From assembly GCF_002845745.1 (NCBI RefSeq), contig NZ_PIUM01000010.1, positions 1 to 64,000 on the forward strand: DNA of 64,000 bases. Direction: 5' to 3'. Below the pieces are notes generated by a model. That model did no database searches, was not told where the DNA came from, and saw only the letters and a list, made by a program, of their open reading frames with translations. The stretch is from Telmatospirillum siberiense (lineage in GTDB: Bacteria > Pseudomonadota > Alphaproteobacteria > Rhodospirillales > Magnetospirillaceae). The translations under genes were made by a program, and so were the position numbers. Shown here piece after piece: positions 17,009 to 27,763 of the stretch (position 1 is its first letter; every line of letters starts with the position of its first letter).

Positions 17009-18088
17009 ATGCTGCCCAGCCATCTCCCGTCCTTGATCTTGAGCAACGGGGGGCTGCGGGACGATCGTCGTCCGGTTGGGGCATGGTTGCTGGTTTTGGC
17101 CGTGATGGTCCTGGTGATGGTTTGCTTGGGGGGCCTGACCCGCCTGACCGGGTCGGGCCTGTCGATGGTCGAATGGCAGCCCTTCACCGTGCTGCCGCCG
17201 GCGTCCGAGGAGGCCTGGAACGTCGTCTTCGCCAAATATCAGGCATCCCCTCAATACCGTCTGGTCAACGAGGGGATGACGCTTGCCGGGTTCAAGGGCA
17301 TTTTCTGGCTGGAATACGTCCATCGCCTGTGGGGGCGGTTGATCGGCGCGGCATTTCTGCTGCCGTTCCTGTTCTTTCTGTCCACCGGCCGCCTGTCCCG
17401 GGCCCAGGCTCCGCAACTGCTGCTGCTCTTTCTGCTGGGGGGGGCCCAAGGCCTGCTCGGCTGGTTCATGGTGGCCAGCGGATTGGCCGACAGGCCGGAA
17501 GTCAGCCATTACCGGTTGACCGCGCATTTGCTGGCCGCCCTGGCCATCTACGCGGCCCTGTTATGGACTGCGCTCGCTCATCTCGATCCGCATTCGCGCC
17601 GGGATGGCGGGCGGGATGCCGGCAGGTTGCGCCGTCCGTTGTCGGTGCTGCTGGTCCTGGTGACGCTGACCATGGCCGCCGGCGGCCTGGTCGCCGGCCT
17701 GCGCGCCGGCCTGATCTACAACAGCTTTCCCTTGATGAACGGGGACTGGTTCCCCGGCGAGGCCTTCGACATGACACCCCGCTGGGTCAATTTTTTCGAA
17801 AACCATGCCCTGGTTCAGTTCGACCACCGTCTGCTGGCCATGCTAACCTGGGCGGCGGCGGTGGCGTCATGGCTGCGGTCGCGACGCTTGGAAATCGACC
17901 GGGCCCTGCGGCGACGGCTTCTGCTGGTGCCGCTGGCGGCCACGCTGCAAGCCGGTCTGGGCATCTCCACGCTGTTGGCGATGGTGCCGGTCGGTCTGGC
18001 GGCGGCCCATCAGGCCTGCGCCTTCCTGCTGGTCAGCGCGATTCTGTGGGCGGCGCACGGCGTCCGCCGCGTCGGGGCTCCTTCGTGA
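17009..18088 (+). CDS. ctaA: heme A synthase CtaA/Cox15
   Basis: CtaA oxidises heme O to heme A for aa3-type cytochrome oxidases. The 359-residue product has about eight membrane helices and the conserved segments GGLTRLTGSGLSMVEWQP, LEYVHRLWGRLIG, and LVQFDHRLLAMLTW, including histidines expected to bind heme. The start is taken as ATG 17009, six bases after GGGGA; an in-frame ATG at 16922 would add 29 residues unlike the family. The 3' end overlaps the convergent hydrolase gene by 56 bases. Confidence 0.93.
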   Translation: MLPSHLPSLILSNGGLRDDRRPVGAWLLVLAVMVLVMVCLGGLTRLTGSGLSMVEWQPFTVLPPASEEAWNVVFAKYQASPQYRLVNEGMTLAGFKGIFWLEYVHRLWGRLIGAAFLLPFLFFLSTGRLSRAQAPQLLLLFLLGGAQGLLGWFMVASGLADRPEVSHYRLTAHLLAALAIYAALLWTALAHLDPHSRRDGGRDAGRLRRPLSVLLVLVTLTMAAGGLVAGLRAGLIYNSFPLMNGDWFPGEAFDMTPRWVNFFENHALVQFDHRLLAMLTWAAAVASWLRSRRLEIDRALRRRLLLVPLAATLQAGLGISTLLAMVPVGLAAAHQACAFLLVSAILWAAHGVRRVGAPS

Positions 18089-18878
18089 CCCCCTTTTCGC
18101 CCAGCCAGGCGATGATCGCGTCGGCGGTGGGCTGCCACCAGGCCGTATCGAGCATCAGGCCGTGGGGCGCACCGTGCAGGATCTGGAGATCGCCCCGCAG
18201 GAAGGTGGCGGTTTCGCGGAAAGCCGAGGTGGGCAGGAAGACGTCGGCGTCGCCGCCGAGCACGAGGACCGGCGGCAGCGGGTGGTCGGCCGACAGCTTC
18301 GGCTGGTCCGGGCAGAGCAGATCGGCGCTGATCCGGTGCGATTCGGCTTGCAGTTTGGGCATCAGATGGCGGACGGCGTCCGGCGGTGTCTGCCTGGTGA
18401 AGAAGGCACGGTGAATGACGTCGGTCGAGATGGCTTCAGGCCCCAGGCTTTGCAGCAGCCCCAGTTGCCAAAGGACGTCGGGGGCGAACATCGACATATG
18501 CATGGCCGACGAGCCCAGCCCGCTGGGCGGCAGGCTGCCCAGCAGCACGGCCGCCGCCGTCGGGCGGGAGACCAGATAATGCTGGGCGATCAGACCGCCC
18601 ATCGAATGGCCGATGACGATCGGCGGGCCGTCCAGTTCCTCGGCGGCGCTGGCGACGTCGGCCAGGTAATCGGCCATCGAAGCCCAGGCCAGCGCGCCTT
18701 CGCTGGCGCCATGACCGCGCAGCGAGAGGGCAAGGCCGGAAAAACCCCGCTCGGCGAAATAGGGCATGAATTTTTCCGTCCAGACCCAGGCTCCGCAATA
18801 GGAACCGTGAATGAACAGGACCGGCGGGTAATCCGGTCCCGGACGGGGTGGCTGGCAGCGGAAGATTTCGAGCTTCAT
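18033..18878 (-). CDS. alpha/beta hydrolase
   Basis: A 281-residue alpha/beta hydrolase of the lysophospholipase-like type. The oxyanion region is PPVLFIHGSYCGAWVW, the nucleophile elbow is GHSMGG (Ser in VIGHSMGGLIAQHYL), an acid candidate lies in LGGDADVFLP, and the catalytic His is in LHGAPHGLMLD. The natural substrate is unknown. Start ATG 18878 follows GAGAGGTGTGGA. The C-terminal 19 residues or so (rich in Arg, Gly and Pro) overlap the end of ctaA on the other strand, so the tail may be a recent extension. Confidence 0.88.
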   Translation of the reverse strand: MKLEIFRCQPPRPGPDYPPVLFIHGSYCGAWVWTEKFMPYFAERGFSGLALSLRGHGASEGALAWASMADYLADVASAAEELDGPPIVIGHSMGGLIAQHYLVSRPTAAAVLLGSLPPSGLGSSAMHMSMFAPDVLWQLGLLQSLGPEAISTDVIHRAFFTRQTPPDAVRHLMPKLQAESHRISADLLCPDQPKLSADHPLPPVLVLGGDADVFLPTSAFRETATFLRGDLQILHGAPHGLMLDTAWWQPTADAIIAWLGEKGVTKEPRRGGRRAPPTESR

Positions 18879-18922
18879 TCCACACCTCTCGCCGAAGGGC
18901 TTTCCATCACTATAAGCGAGCG

Positions 18923-20497
<1,575 letters not shown>

Positions 20498-20506
20498 TTT
20501 TGTTTT

Positions 20507-20540
20507 CCCTTGCCGCCGGCTTGTCCGCCGGCGGCAAGGG
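20507..20540. terminator. strong hairpin between convergent guaB and the DeoR-type gene
   Basis: CCCTTGCCGCCGGC at 20507-20520 pairs perfectly with GCCGGCGGCAAGGG at 20527-20540 across a six-base loop. It fills the whole gap between two convergent stop codons and probably works in both directions, although no long T run follows on either strand. Confidence 0.7.
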
Positions 20541-20543
20541 CTG

Positions 20544-21329
20544 TCACACGATGATGGCCTGGCAGGCGCCCATGTTCGCCGCGACGTCGGCGGGCAGGGG
20601 GGCGTCGGTCACCAGGGTGGCGAAATCGCCGAGCGATCCGATGCGGGCCACCGCATGACGATTGAACTTGGTGGAGTCGGCCACCAGGAACGACCGCCGA
20701 GCCGTGGCGGCGACCAGCCGTTTCACGGCGATCTTGTCGATGTCGTAATCCAGGACCGAGCCGTCGGCCTCGATGGCCGAACAGCCGATCACCGCCACAT
20801 CCACCTTGAACTGCTGCAAGGCCGCGCGCGTCAGTTCGCCGACCAGCGATCCGTCGGCACCGCGGAGCGATCCGCCGAGGACGAAGGTCGAGCAGGTACC
20901 GTTTTCCTGGAACATCCGGGCACTGTTCAAACTGTTGGTGACGATTTGTAGGCCCTTGCGCCCGGCCAGGGCCTGGGCGACGGTTTCCACCGTGGTGCCG
21001 ACGTCGAGAAAAACCGACGATCCTTCGCCGATGCGGGCCGCCACGGCGGCGGCTATCCGGTTCTTGGCGTCGCGCGCCAGGGCGCTTTTCCCGTGATAAC
21101 CCAGGCGCACCCGGCCCTCGGGCAAGCCGGCGCCGCCATGGAAGCGCTGCAGATGGCCGGAAGCGTCGAGCCGGATGATTTCGCGCCGGACGGTTTGCAT
21201 CGAGACGCCGAGATGGCCGGCCAATGTCTCGATGGTCACGTAGCCCTGCTCTTCGATCCAGCTCAGGATGCGTCTTTGTCGAGCGGTCATGTCGTCGAAC
21301 GGTGGTGTCATGATTGCCGGAGCGCTCAC
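20544..21329 (-). CDS. DeoR/GlpR-family transcriptional regulator
   Basis: The 261-residue product has an N-terminal DeoR-type helix-turn-helix (TARQRRILSWIEEQGYVTIE, GVSMQTVRREIIRLDASG) and a C-terminal sugar-phosphate-sensing DeoRC domain (SSVFLDVGTTVETVAQAL, VFVLGGSLRGADGS-like region). Such proteins usually repress genes for uptake and catabolism of a sugar or polyol and are released by a phosphorylated intermediate. No sugar genes are adjacent, so the target is unknown. Two ATGs, 21329 and 21311, are possible starts. Confidence 0.9.
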   Translation of the reverse strand: MSAPAIMTPPFDDMTARQRRILSWIEEQGYVTIETLAGHLGVSMQTVRREIIRLDASGHLQRFHGGAGLPEGRVRLGYHGKSALARDAKNRIAAAVAARIGEGSSVFLDVGTTVETVAQALAGRKGLQIVTNSLNSARMFQENGTCSTFVLGGSLRGADGSLVGELTRAALQQFKVDVAVIGCSAIEADGSVLDYDIDKIAVKRLVAATARRSFLVADSTKFNRHAVARIGSLGDFATLVTDAPLPADVAANMGACQAIIV

Positions 21330-21427
21330 CCGATTATTCTGAAGGCTTTCCCGTGAAGGGTTGCGTTCATCTGTAAATTATCTTACACGCTTTCTTCCAT
21401 GGGATTAAGTCCCCAAGGAGAACTAAA

Positions 21428-22054
21428 GTGTCGTCCCTCACCTTGAGCCGGTCCGCCGGAATGCTCTATTCCGGAAATCATCGCTTCGACGCCTGGAGCC
21501 GCACCTGGGTCGAGGCGGGCTCCCTACCCTCCGACGGTCAGTCCGTCACCCCCCGCGAGGCCATTCGCTGGCTGTCGGTGGAGGGGGGCGCGCGGTCGCT
21601 GCCGGTCGCCGTGGTCGGTCCCCGCAATGCCAATGCCCTGCAGGTCGAAACGGCCGAGGCGATCGGCCGGTCGGTGGCGGAGTTGGGGCTTCCGCTGTTG
21701 ACCGGCGGGCGCAAGGGCGTCATGGAAGCCGCTTCGCGCGGGGCCTTCAAGGCCGGCGGGCTGACCATCGGATTCATTCCGGACGAGGACTGGCGGACGG
21801 CCAACCCCTATGTCCGCCTGCCGTTGGCGACCGGCCTGGGGCCGGCGCGCAACGTGCTGATCGCCCGGTCCGCCGAGGCGTTGATCGCCGTCGGCGGGGA
21901 ATATGGAACCTTGTCGGAAATGGCCTTCGGCATGCATTTCGGCAAGCCGGTCTTCTCATTGTGCAATGCCCCGTCGGTGGCCGGTGTGACCGTCTGCACC
22001 GACGTCGAGGAATGCGTGACCCTGCTGGCGGAAAGCCTGTTGCGCTCCCATTGA
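21428..22054 (+). CDS. LOG-like Rossmann-fold protein (TIGR00725 type)
   Basis: The 208-residue product has a nucleotide-binding Rossmann fold typical of the DprA/LOG superfamily: LPVAVVGPRNANALQVETAE, LLTGGRKGVMEAASRGA and AVGGEYGTLSEMAF. The last segment corresponds to the PGGxGTxxE phosphoribohydrolase motif of LOG proteins, but the usual leading Pro is replaced (VGGEYGT), as in the TIGR00725 group whose activity is not well known. Start is GTG 21428, with AAGGAG seven bases upstream. It is divergent from the DeoR-type gene. Confidence 0.75.
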   Translation: MSSLTLSRSAGMLYSGNHRFDAWSRTWVEAGSLPSDGQSVTPREAIRWLSVEGGARSLPVAVVGPRNANALQVETAEAIGRSVAELGLPLLTGGRKGVMEAASRGAFKAGGLTIGFIPDEDWRTANPYVRLPLATGLGPARNVLIARSAEALIAVGGEYGTLSEMAFGMHFGKPVFSLCNAPSVAGVTVCTDVEECVTLLAESLLRSH

Positions 22055-22088
22055 CCGGCGGCGAAAGGGAACAGGGCGGGGCTACAGA

Positions 22089-22304
22089 ATTCACATATCT
22101 AAAATTTCGTAGTTTTATCAGTGCATTGCCAGCCTTGGATAAAACAGTGGCACCGGCCTCCGTGCCGGTGATCCGCCGGCAGGCGGACCCTTTCCGACTC
22201 CCGCCGGAACACCGGCAGGGACGCCGGTGCCACTGAGGAATTTCTTCGTTTTTGGCTCGCGAACGACAGATTTTTCTCCACCGAAAAATCAAAGATGTGT
22301 GAAT
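22089..22304. repeat. nested palindromic repeat, family A copy 1
   Basis: A core at 22145-22235 starts CAGTGGCACCGGC and ends with its inverted copy GCCGGTGCCACTG, with further inverted GC-rich arms inside. It sits inside an outer inverted repeat, ATTCACATATCT (22089-22100) and AGATGTGTGAAT (22293-22304). The same core occurs at 32115-32211 between nifD and nifK. The rest of the 305-base gap 22055-22359 holds nothing else I recognise. Confidence 0.85.
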
Positions 22305-22359
22305 GCCGTAGCGGGGCGGGGAGGGCCGGATAGCCTTCTCCCCTGACTCTATTTGCTTC

Positions 22360-24549
22360 CTACCAACGGTAATGCAGTCCCGCGACCACGGTGCGCTGAT
22401 AGCCGTAGGCGCACCAATTGCTCGATCCCGTCGAATCGCCGTAATAGCACGACGCCACATATTTCTGATCGAACAGGTTCTTGCCGTTCACATAGATGTC
22501 GGCTCCGGCAAGCAGCGGGTTCAGCTTGCCGAGATCGTAGCGCAGCGTGGCGTCGAACAGAGTCGTGCCGTTGACCAGGAAGGTGTTGGCCGTGTTGGTC
22601 GATTCGTCGAAGAAACGGACGCCGCTTCCGATGTCGAGACCGTCCAGGGGGCCGGACGAAATCCTGTAGTCGGCCCAGGCGGATGCGGTGTTGTGGGGGA
22701 TGCCGGCCAGGCGCTTGCCGGTCAGGCCCGTATCGTCTTGCAGATAGCGGGTGTCGAGATAGGTGTAGCTGGCCAGCAGGTTGAGATTCTTGACGATCTC
22801 GGTCTTGCCTTCGAATTCGACGCCCTTCGAGCGCGCCCGGCCGCTCTGGACGTAACCCAGCCCGGAAACGTAGGTCGAGAGGTTGGAGCGCGTCAGCTGG
22901 AAGACGTCGGCGGTGAACAGGGCATTCATGCCGGTGGGCTGGTATTTGACGCCGGCCTCGTACTGCTCGCCGCGTTCCGGATCCAGCGCCTTGCCGGTCA
23001 CGGCGTCGATGCCGGATTGGGGAACGAAGGACTGCGAAAAGCTGACGTAGGGGGAAACGCCATTTTCGAAGAGATAGCTTAAGCCCGTCCGACCGGTGAA
23101 GGCCTTGTCGAACTGCTTGGCGCCGGTGGTCAGCGTCTTCGATTCCGCCCAGTCCTGGCGCCCCGACAGCGTCAAGGTGAAGCCGGCCAGCTCCACCTGG
23201 TCCTGCAGATAGGTTCCCACCTGGTCGCTGGCCATGCTGGTCTTGCTCAAATCGGCTGCGGGAATGCCGGAGACGTAATATTGGGGCGCATAGACGTTGA
23301 TCGACGGAACCGAGCTGTAGACGCCGCCCGTCCAATAGGAGGTTTTCATCGTCTGGAAATCGGCGCCGCCGACGACGGTGTGATGCACCGGTCCGGTGGC
23401 GAACTTGCCCTGGAGACGGTTATCCATGGCAAAGCTGTCCGCATTGTCGTTCGAGGCGTAGACGTTGCGGGTGAGCGTGCCGTCGCTGTCCACCGCGCCG
23501 GTCCCGTAGATCGACTGGTATTTCTGTTCGGTATGAAACCAGCGGCCGTTCATCTGTAATTTCAGCGGCTGGGCCAATTGGCTTTCCATCTGATAGCCGA
23601 TGGCCGTCTGGGTGCGGACGAAACGGTCATAGCCGGGATCGCCGTCGAAGAAATTCGCGGCGATCGAACCTTTCCGCGCGGGCAGGACCGATCCCGATAC
23701 CGGGATGGTGCCGTAGGGACCGGCCGCCGGGTCGAACTGATAAAGGGCATAGAGATTGATGCTGGTGTCCTCGCCGGGCCTCACGGTGAACGAGGGCATG
23801 ACGCCGACGCGCTGGTTCTGGGTATATTTCTGCTGACCATCCTCGGTCAGGCCGATGCCAACGATGCGATAGAGCAGGCGGTTGTTGTCGGTGACCGGCC
23901 CCGACATATCTATGGTGCCGCGCAGATGGCTGAAGGTGCCCCCTTCGATGCCGATCTCGTGCTGGGGCGTGTCCGTCGGCATCTTGCCCTGCTGATCAAC
24001 GACGCCGCCGGCGTTGGCCTGGCCGTAGAGCGCCGAGGAGGTTCCCTTCACGACGTCGATCCGGTCCATGAAATAGGGGTCGACCTGCGGCAGGATGTAA
24101 TAGCCGTTGCCCTGGAGCTTGAGGCCGTTCCAATAGGTGTCGGCGTCGAAGCCGCGGACCTTGAACATGTCGTAGCGGCTGCCGATGGATCCCCGTGTCT
24201 CGGGCGTCACCCCGGCGGTGTAACGCAGGGCGTCGTTCAAGGACTGCGCATTCTGTTCGGTCATCTGATCGCGGGTGATCACCGAGATCGCCTGCGGCGT
24301 CTCCAGCAGGGAGGTATCGGACTTCGTCCCGGCCGAGCTTTTGGTGGCGACATAGCCGTTGGTCCCCGATGCCGCGCCGAAGCCGTCGGCATCTCCCTGG
24401 ACCAGCAGCGATGGTAAAACCGTTGCGGAATCCGTTGAAATCGCACTGCCTGCGGTCGTCTGAGCCTGAGCGGCCGCCCCCATCCCCGACAAGGCGAGCA
24501 ATCCCATCGCCGCATGACGCCAGGTAATGGTCTCCAATCTTCTTTTCAT
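22360..24549 (-). CDS. TonB-dependent siderophore receptor
   Basis: The 729-residue product starts with a signal peptide (ATG 24549; hydrophobic stretch MGLLALSGMGAAAQAQ), then a plug domain (LLETPQAISVITRDQMTEQN, LNDALRYTAGVTPETRGS) and a 22-stranded beta barrel ending in an aromatic residue (AGLHYRW). The plug pattern is that of ferric-siderophore receptors (TIGR01783 type). GGGGAGC precedes the start. A Fur box lies 19 bases further upstream, so iron repression is very likely. The barrel sequence does not tell me which siderophore is taken up. Confidence 0.92.
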   Translation of the reverse strand: MKRRLETITWRHAAMGLLALSGMGAAAQAQTTAGSAISTDSATVLPSLLVQGDADGFGAASGTNGYVATKSSAGTKSDTSLLETPQAISVITRDQMTEQNAQSLNDALRYTAGVTPETRGSIGSRYDMFKVRGFDADTYWNGLKLQGNGYYILPQVDPYFMDRIDVVKGTSSALYGQANAGGVVDQQGKMPTDTPQHEIGIEGGTFSHLRGTIDMSGPVTDNNRLLYRIVGIGLTEDGQQKYTQNQRVGVMPSFTVRPGEDTSINLYALYQFDPAAGPYGTIPVSGSVLPARKGSIAANFFDGDPGYDRFVRTQTAIGYQMESQLAQPLKLQMNGRWFHTEQKYQSIYGTGAVDSDGTLTRNVYASNDNADSFAMDNRLQGKFATGPVHHTVVGGADFQTMKTSYWTGGVYSSVPSINVYAPQYYVSGIPAADLSKTSMASDQVGTYLQDQVELAGFTLTLSGRQDWAESKTLTTGAKQFDKAFTGRTGLSYLFENGVSPYVSFSQSFVPQSGIDAVTGKALDPERGEQYEAGVKYQPTGMNALFTADVFQLTRSNLSTYVSGLGYVQSGRARSKGVEFEGKTEIVKNLNLLASYTYLDTRYLQDDTGLTGKRLAGIPHNTASAWADYRISSGPLDGLDIGSGVRFFDESTNTANTFLVNGTTLFDATLRYDLGKLNPLLAGADIYVNGKNLFDQKYVASCYYGDSTGSSNWCAYGYQRTVVAGLHYRW

Positions 24550-24567
24550 CAAACCAGCTCCCCAATC

Positions 24568-24586
24568 GATAATGAGAATCATTATC
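24568..24586. promoter_or_regulatory. Fur box between the TonB receptor and the ABC transporter
   Basis: GATAATGAGAATCATTATC matches the classical 19-base Fur consensus GATAATGATAATCATTATC at 18 of 19 positions. It lies just upstream of the receptor gene and about 180 bases upstream of the divergent permease gene, so it may control both. Confidence 0.9.
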
Positions 24587-24761
24587 ATAATCGAAAGGGG
24601 GTTATGCCTCATCGTCGGCCCGGGGAAAAGTGATTTTCGAGACGAGGGTTCGAAAGTCGAGAGAACCCGCGCGTCGTTCCGGTTGGGACCGTCCATCCGG
24701 CTCCGGGCTTTCCCGGCGCCTCGTGACGGAGCAGGTTTCATGGAACAATCACGCAGCCCAG

Positions 24762-25589
24762 ATGGAAGATATCTTACAAATTCTTCCGTTCCGATTCCGA
24801 AGCGGCGAGTCCATGGCTGTCCTGACCTGTCTTTATCTGATCTATCTGGTGGCGCCCATCGCCCTGCTGCTGCTCGGCTCGTTCGGCGGCGTCTGGGCCA
24901 ACAGCATGCTGCCCTCGGGCGCGACGCTGCACTGGTATGGCGCTCTTCTCGATGATCCCAGCCTGAGCCGGGCTTTCCGGACCAGTCTCACGGTAGTCTC
25001 GGCGACCTGCGTCATCGACGTGGTGATCGGCCTGCCCGCCGCCTACGCCTTGCATTCGCAAGCCAGCAAGAGCGTTCGTTTCGCCGGCCGCCTGATCAGC
25101 CTGCTGCCGGTGGCGGTCCCCGAGCTGACTCTGGCCTTCGGCTTCATTCTTTTGTTTTCCACCGACACCCTGCCCTGGCTCGGCACCTCGTCGCTGCTGA
25201 TCGCCGGCCATGTCGTCCTGACGCTGCCCTATCTGCTCAATACCCTGCTGGCCGATATGGAACATCTGCGACTGGCCGAGCTGGAAATGGTGGCCGGCTC
25301 GCTGGGGGCCGGTTTCGGCAACCGTTTCTTCGACATCGTCGTGCCGACTCTGCGCCACAGCGTGCTGTCGGGGCTGATTACCGTCGCAGCCCTGTCGATC
25401 GGGGAATTTCAATTGTCGAATCTGGTCTCGGGATTCCTCAACCGAACCTATCCGACCTTCCTGTTGCAGGCCTTCTACGGCGCCACCGGCTTCGCCTGCG
25501 CCGCCACCGTCGTGTTGCTGTCCTTGGCGCTGGCCGCCGCGGTGGTTGGCGCGCTGGTCGCCCGGGCCGGTGGTTCGGCCCGCACCTGA
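24762..25589 (+). CDS. ABC transporter permease (Fe3+/spermidine-putrescine type)
   Basis: The product (275 residues from ATG 24762; ATG 24813 would give 258) has about six membrane segments and an inner-membrane permease EAA-like loop (AELEMVAGSLGAGFGNRFFD, with the G in AGSLGA). It belongs to the large binding-protein-dependent transport family. It opens a four-gene operon with an ATPase, binding protein and second permease. Neither candidate start has a strong ribosome binding site. Iron as substrate is inferred only from the neighbouring Fur box and siderophore receptor. Confidence 0.85.
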   Translation: MEDILQILPFRFRSGESMAVLTCLYLIYLVAPIALLLLGSFGGVWANSMLPSGATLHWYGALLDDPSLSRAFRTSLTVVSATCVIDVVIGLPAAYALHSQASKSVRFAGRLISLLPVAVPELTLAFGFILLFSTDTLPWLGTSSLLIAGHVVLTLPYLLNTLLADMEHLRLAELEMVAGSLGAGFGNRFFDIVVPTLRHSVLSGLITVAALSIGEFQLSNLVSGFLNRTYPTFLLQAFYGATGFACAATVVLLSLALAAAVVGALVARAGGSART

Positions 25590-25610
25590 TCCGAGAACAT
25601 AAGGGACACC

Positions 25611-26666
25611 ATGGCCATCTCCTTCCAGAATGTGACCTATCGCTATCCCGGCAGCGAGGTCGGCGTTTTCGGCATCGACCTTGAGATCGAAGACGGCGAA
25701 CTGCTGGTGGTCATCGGCCCGTCGGGGTCCGGCAAGACGACGCTGCTGAAGCTGCTGGCGGGCTTCCTGGAGGCCCAGTCGGGCCGCATCCTGGTGGATG
25801 GCGAGAGCGTGAGCGGATTGCCGCCGCACCGGCGCAATCTCGGCATCGTCTTCCAGGCTTATGCCCTGTTCCAGCATATGACGGCGGTGCAGAACGTCGC
25901 CTATCCGCTGAAGGTGCGGGGCGTTCCCCGGGCCGCCCGCCTCGAGCAGGCGCGCCGCGCCCTGGCCAGGGTCGGCCTCGATGGGTTGGGCGGGCGGCTG
26001 CCGGCCAACCTGTCCGGCGGCCAGCAGCAGCGCGTCGCCCTGGCCCGCGCCCTGGTTTTTTCGCCCCGCGCCCTGTTGCTGGACGAACCTCTGTCGGCGC
26101 TCGACGCTTTCCGCCGGGCCGAGATGCGCGACGAGATCGCCCGCGTGCAGCGCGACGCCGGCATCGCCACCCTGCATGTGACGCATGACCTGGAGGAAGC
26201 CATGTCGATCGGCGATCGCGTCGCGGTCATGCATGGTGGGCGGCTGTTGCAGGTGGCGGCGCCGCAAACCCTCTATGACATGCCGGTCGACCGCCGGGTC
26301 GGCGCCTTCGTCGGCAAGGCCAATCTGTGGGAGGCGACGGTCAGCGCGCCCGGCTGGATCGCTTCTCCCGTCGGCGCCCTGGCCTGCGACACCACGGGTT
26401 TCGCTCCCGGTTCTTCCGTCACCGCCATGGTCCGGCCGGAGCGCATTCTGCCGCTGGCCGATCCGGCCGAGGCGAAGGCGGACGGCGTGGTGCTCGCCGG
26501 TGCCGTGAGCCTCGATCGCTTTGCCGGTCCGATCCGCCGTTTCGACATGGGCGTCGGCCAATCCGTCGTGCATGGCGAGACCGCCGGCTATCGGGGGCCG
26601 ATCGCCGCCGTTCAAATTCCATCGGAAGCGATCCGCCTGCTTCCGCCTGAAACCGTTGACGCTTAA
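25611..26666 (+). CDS. ABC transporter ATP-binding protein (PotA/FbpC-like)
   Basis: The 351-residue ATPase has a Walker A (GPSGSGKTTL), a Q-loop (IVFQAYALFQHMT), a signature (LSGGQQQRVALARAL) and a Walker B (ALLLDEPLSALD). After about residue 235 a TOBE-type regulatory region follows, as in FbpC and PotA transporters. It starts 21 bases after the first permease gene. It powers import through the two permeases encoded on either side. Confidence 0.92.
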   Translation: MAISFQNVTYRYPGSEVGVFGIDLEIEDGELLVVIGPSGSGKTTLLKLLAGFLEAQSGRILVDGESVSGLPPHRRNLGIVFQAYALFQHMTAVQNVAYPLKVRGVPRAARLEQARRALARVGLDGLGGRLPANLSGGQQQRVALARALVFSPRALLLDEPLSALDAFRRAEMRDEIARVQRDAGIATLHVTHDLEEAMSIGDRVAVMHGGRLLQVAAPQTLYDMPVDRRVGAFVGKANLWEATVSAPGWIASPVGALACDTTGFAPGSSVTAMVRPERILPLADPAEAKADGVVLAGAVSLDRFAGPIRRFDMGVGQSVVHGETAGYRGPIAAVQIPSEAIRLLPPETVDA

Positions 26667-26679
26667 GGGAGTGGAGATC

Positions 26680-27750
26680 ATGGGGATTTGGTTTGTCCGT
26701 TTTGCGCTGTCCGCGGCGCTGCTCTTGCCGACGGTGGCCCGGGCCTTCGTGGGGCCGGAACTCTACGATGGCGAGAAGACCCTCTACGAGGCGGCGGCCA
26801 GGGAAGGCATGGTGGTGTCCTTCGACACCGGTCCGACCTGGGCCAATTGGAAGGCCCAATTCGCCAATTTCAAGAAACGCTATCCCGACCTCGAGATCGT
26901 CTATAACGACATCGGTTCGGCGGTGACGGTGGTGGCCCTTGAAAAGGCGCGCAACCGCCCGCAGGCCGACACCGCCTATTACTTTGCCGGCTCGGCGGTG
27001 GATGCGGTGGCCAAGGATGTGGTGGCGCCCTTCAAACCGGTCAATTTCGACAAGCTGCCCCCGGCCTTCCGGGAAACGGACGGGCGCTGGTTCACCATCC
27101 ATACCCTGAACGTCGCCTTCCTGGTCAATACCAAGCTGGTGAAGACCGTTCCGCAATCCTGGGCCGACCTCCTGAAGCCCGATTACAAGAACAGCGTGGT
27201 CTATCTCGACCCGCGCTCGACCGGGCAGGGGCAGGTGGTGGTGTTCGCCGCCAACTTCGCCGCCGGCGGCGACATGGACGACGTCAAGCCGGGTCTCGAC
27301 TATCTGGGCAGGCTGCACAAGGGCGGCAATGTGCTGCGGACCGTCGGCACCACGCCCTATGCCCAGTTCCTGAAAGGCGAGATTCCCGTCTGGATCGGTT
27401 ACGAGAACGACGGGCTGAAGGCCAAATATGTCGACGGCATGGGCGACGACGTCGCCGTGGTCATCCCGAAGGAGGCCTCGGCCTCGGCGCCCTACGCCAT
27501 CAGTCTGGTGAAGGGCGGGCCCAATCCCAACACCGCCCGGCTGTGGCTCAATTTCATCATGACAGAACAGGGCCAGGCGACCTTCGCCGAAGGCTTCGTG
27601 CGCCCCTCGGTGCCGGGCGTCGCCCTGCCGTCCGACATTTCCGCCAAGCTGCCGCCGGCGCCGCAGTTGAAGCCGATCGACGTCGTCAAGGCGCAAGCCG
27701 CCAAGGCCGAGATCGACAGCGGCTGGGCGCGTGCCGCGCTTGGCCAGTGA
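26680..27750 (+). CDS. extracellular solute-binding protein (Fe3+/polyamine cluster)
   Basis: The 356-residue product has a signal peptide (FALSAALLLPTVARA) and a family 1/6 solute-binding fold (MVVSFDTGPTWANWKAQF, LEIVYNDIGSAVTVVALEKA, SWADLLKPDYKNSVVYLDPR). It would deliver the ligand to the permeases on either side. I cannot see the adjacent-tyrosine motif of FbpA-type ferric-binding proteins, so a different ligand such as a phosphonate, polyamine or chelated metal is possible. GTGGAG precedes ATG 26680. Confidence 0.87.
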   Translation: MGIWFVRFALSAALLLPTVARAFVGPELYDGEKTLYEAAAREGMVVSFDTGPTWANWKAQFANFKKRYPDLEIVYNDIGSAVTVVALEKARNRPQADTAYYFAGSAVDAVAKDVVAPFKPVNFDKLPPAFRETDGRWFTIHTLNVAFLVNTKLVKTVPQSWADLLKPDYKNSVVYLDPRSTGQGQVVVFAANFAAGGDMDDVKPGLDYLGRLHKGGNVLRTVGTTPYAQFLKGEIPVWIGYENDGLKAKYVDGMGDDVAVVIPKEASASAPYAISLVKGGPNPNTARLWLNFIMTEQGQATFAEGFVRPSVPGVALPSDISAKLPPAPQLKPIDVVKAQAAKAEIDSGWARAALGQ

Positions 27751-27763
27751 GGGAAGCCGGGCG

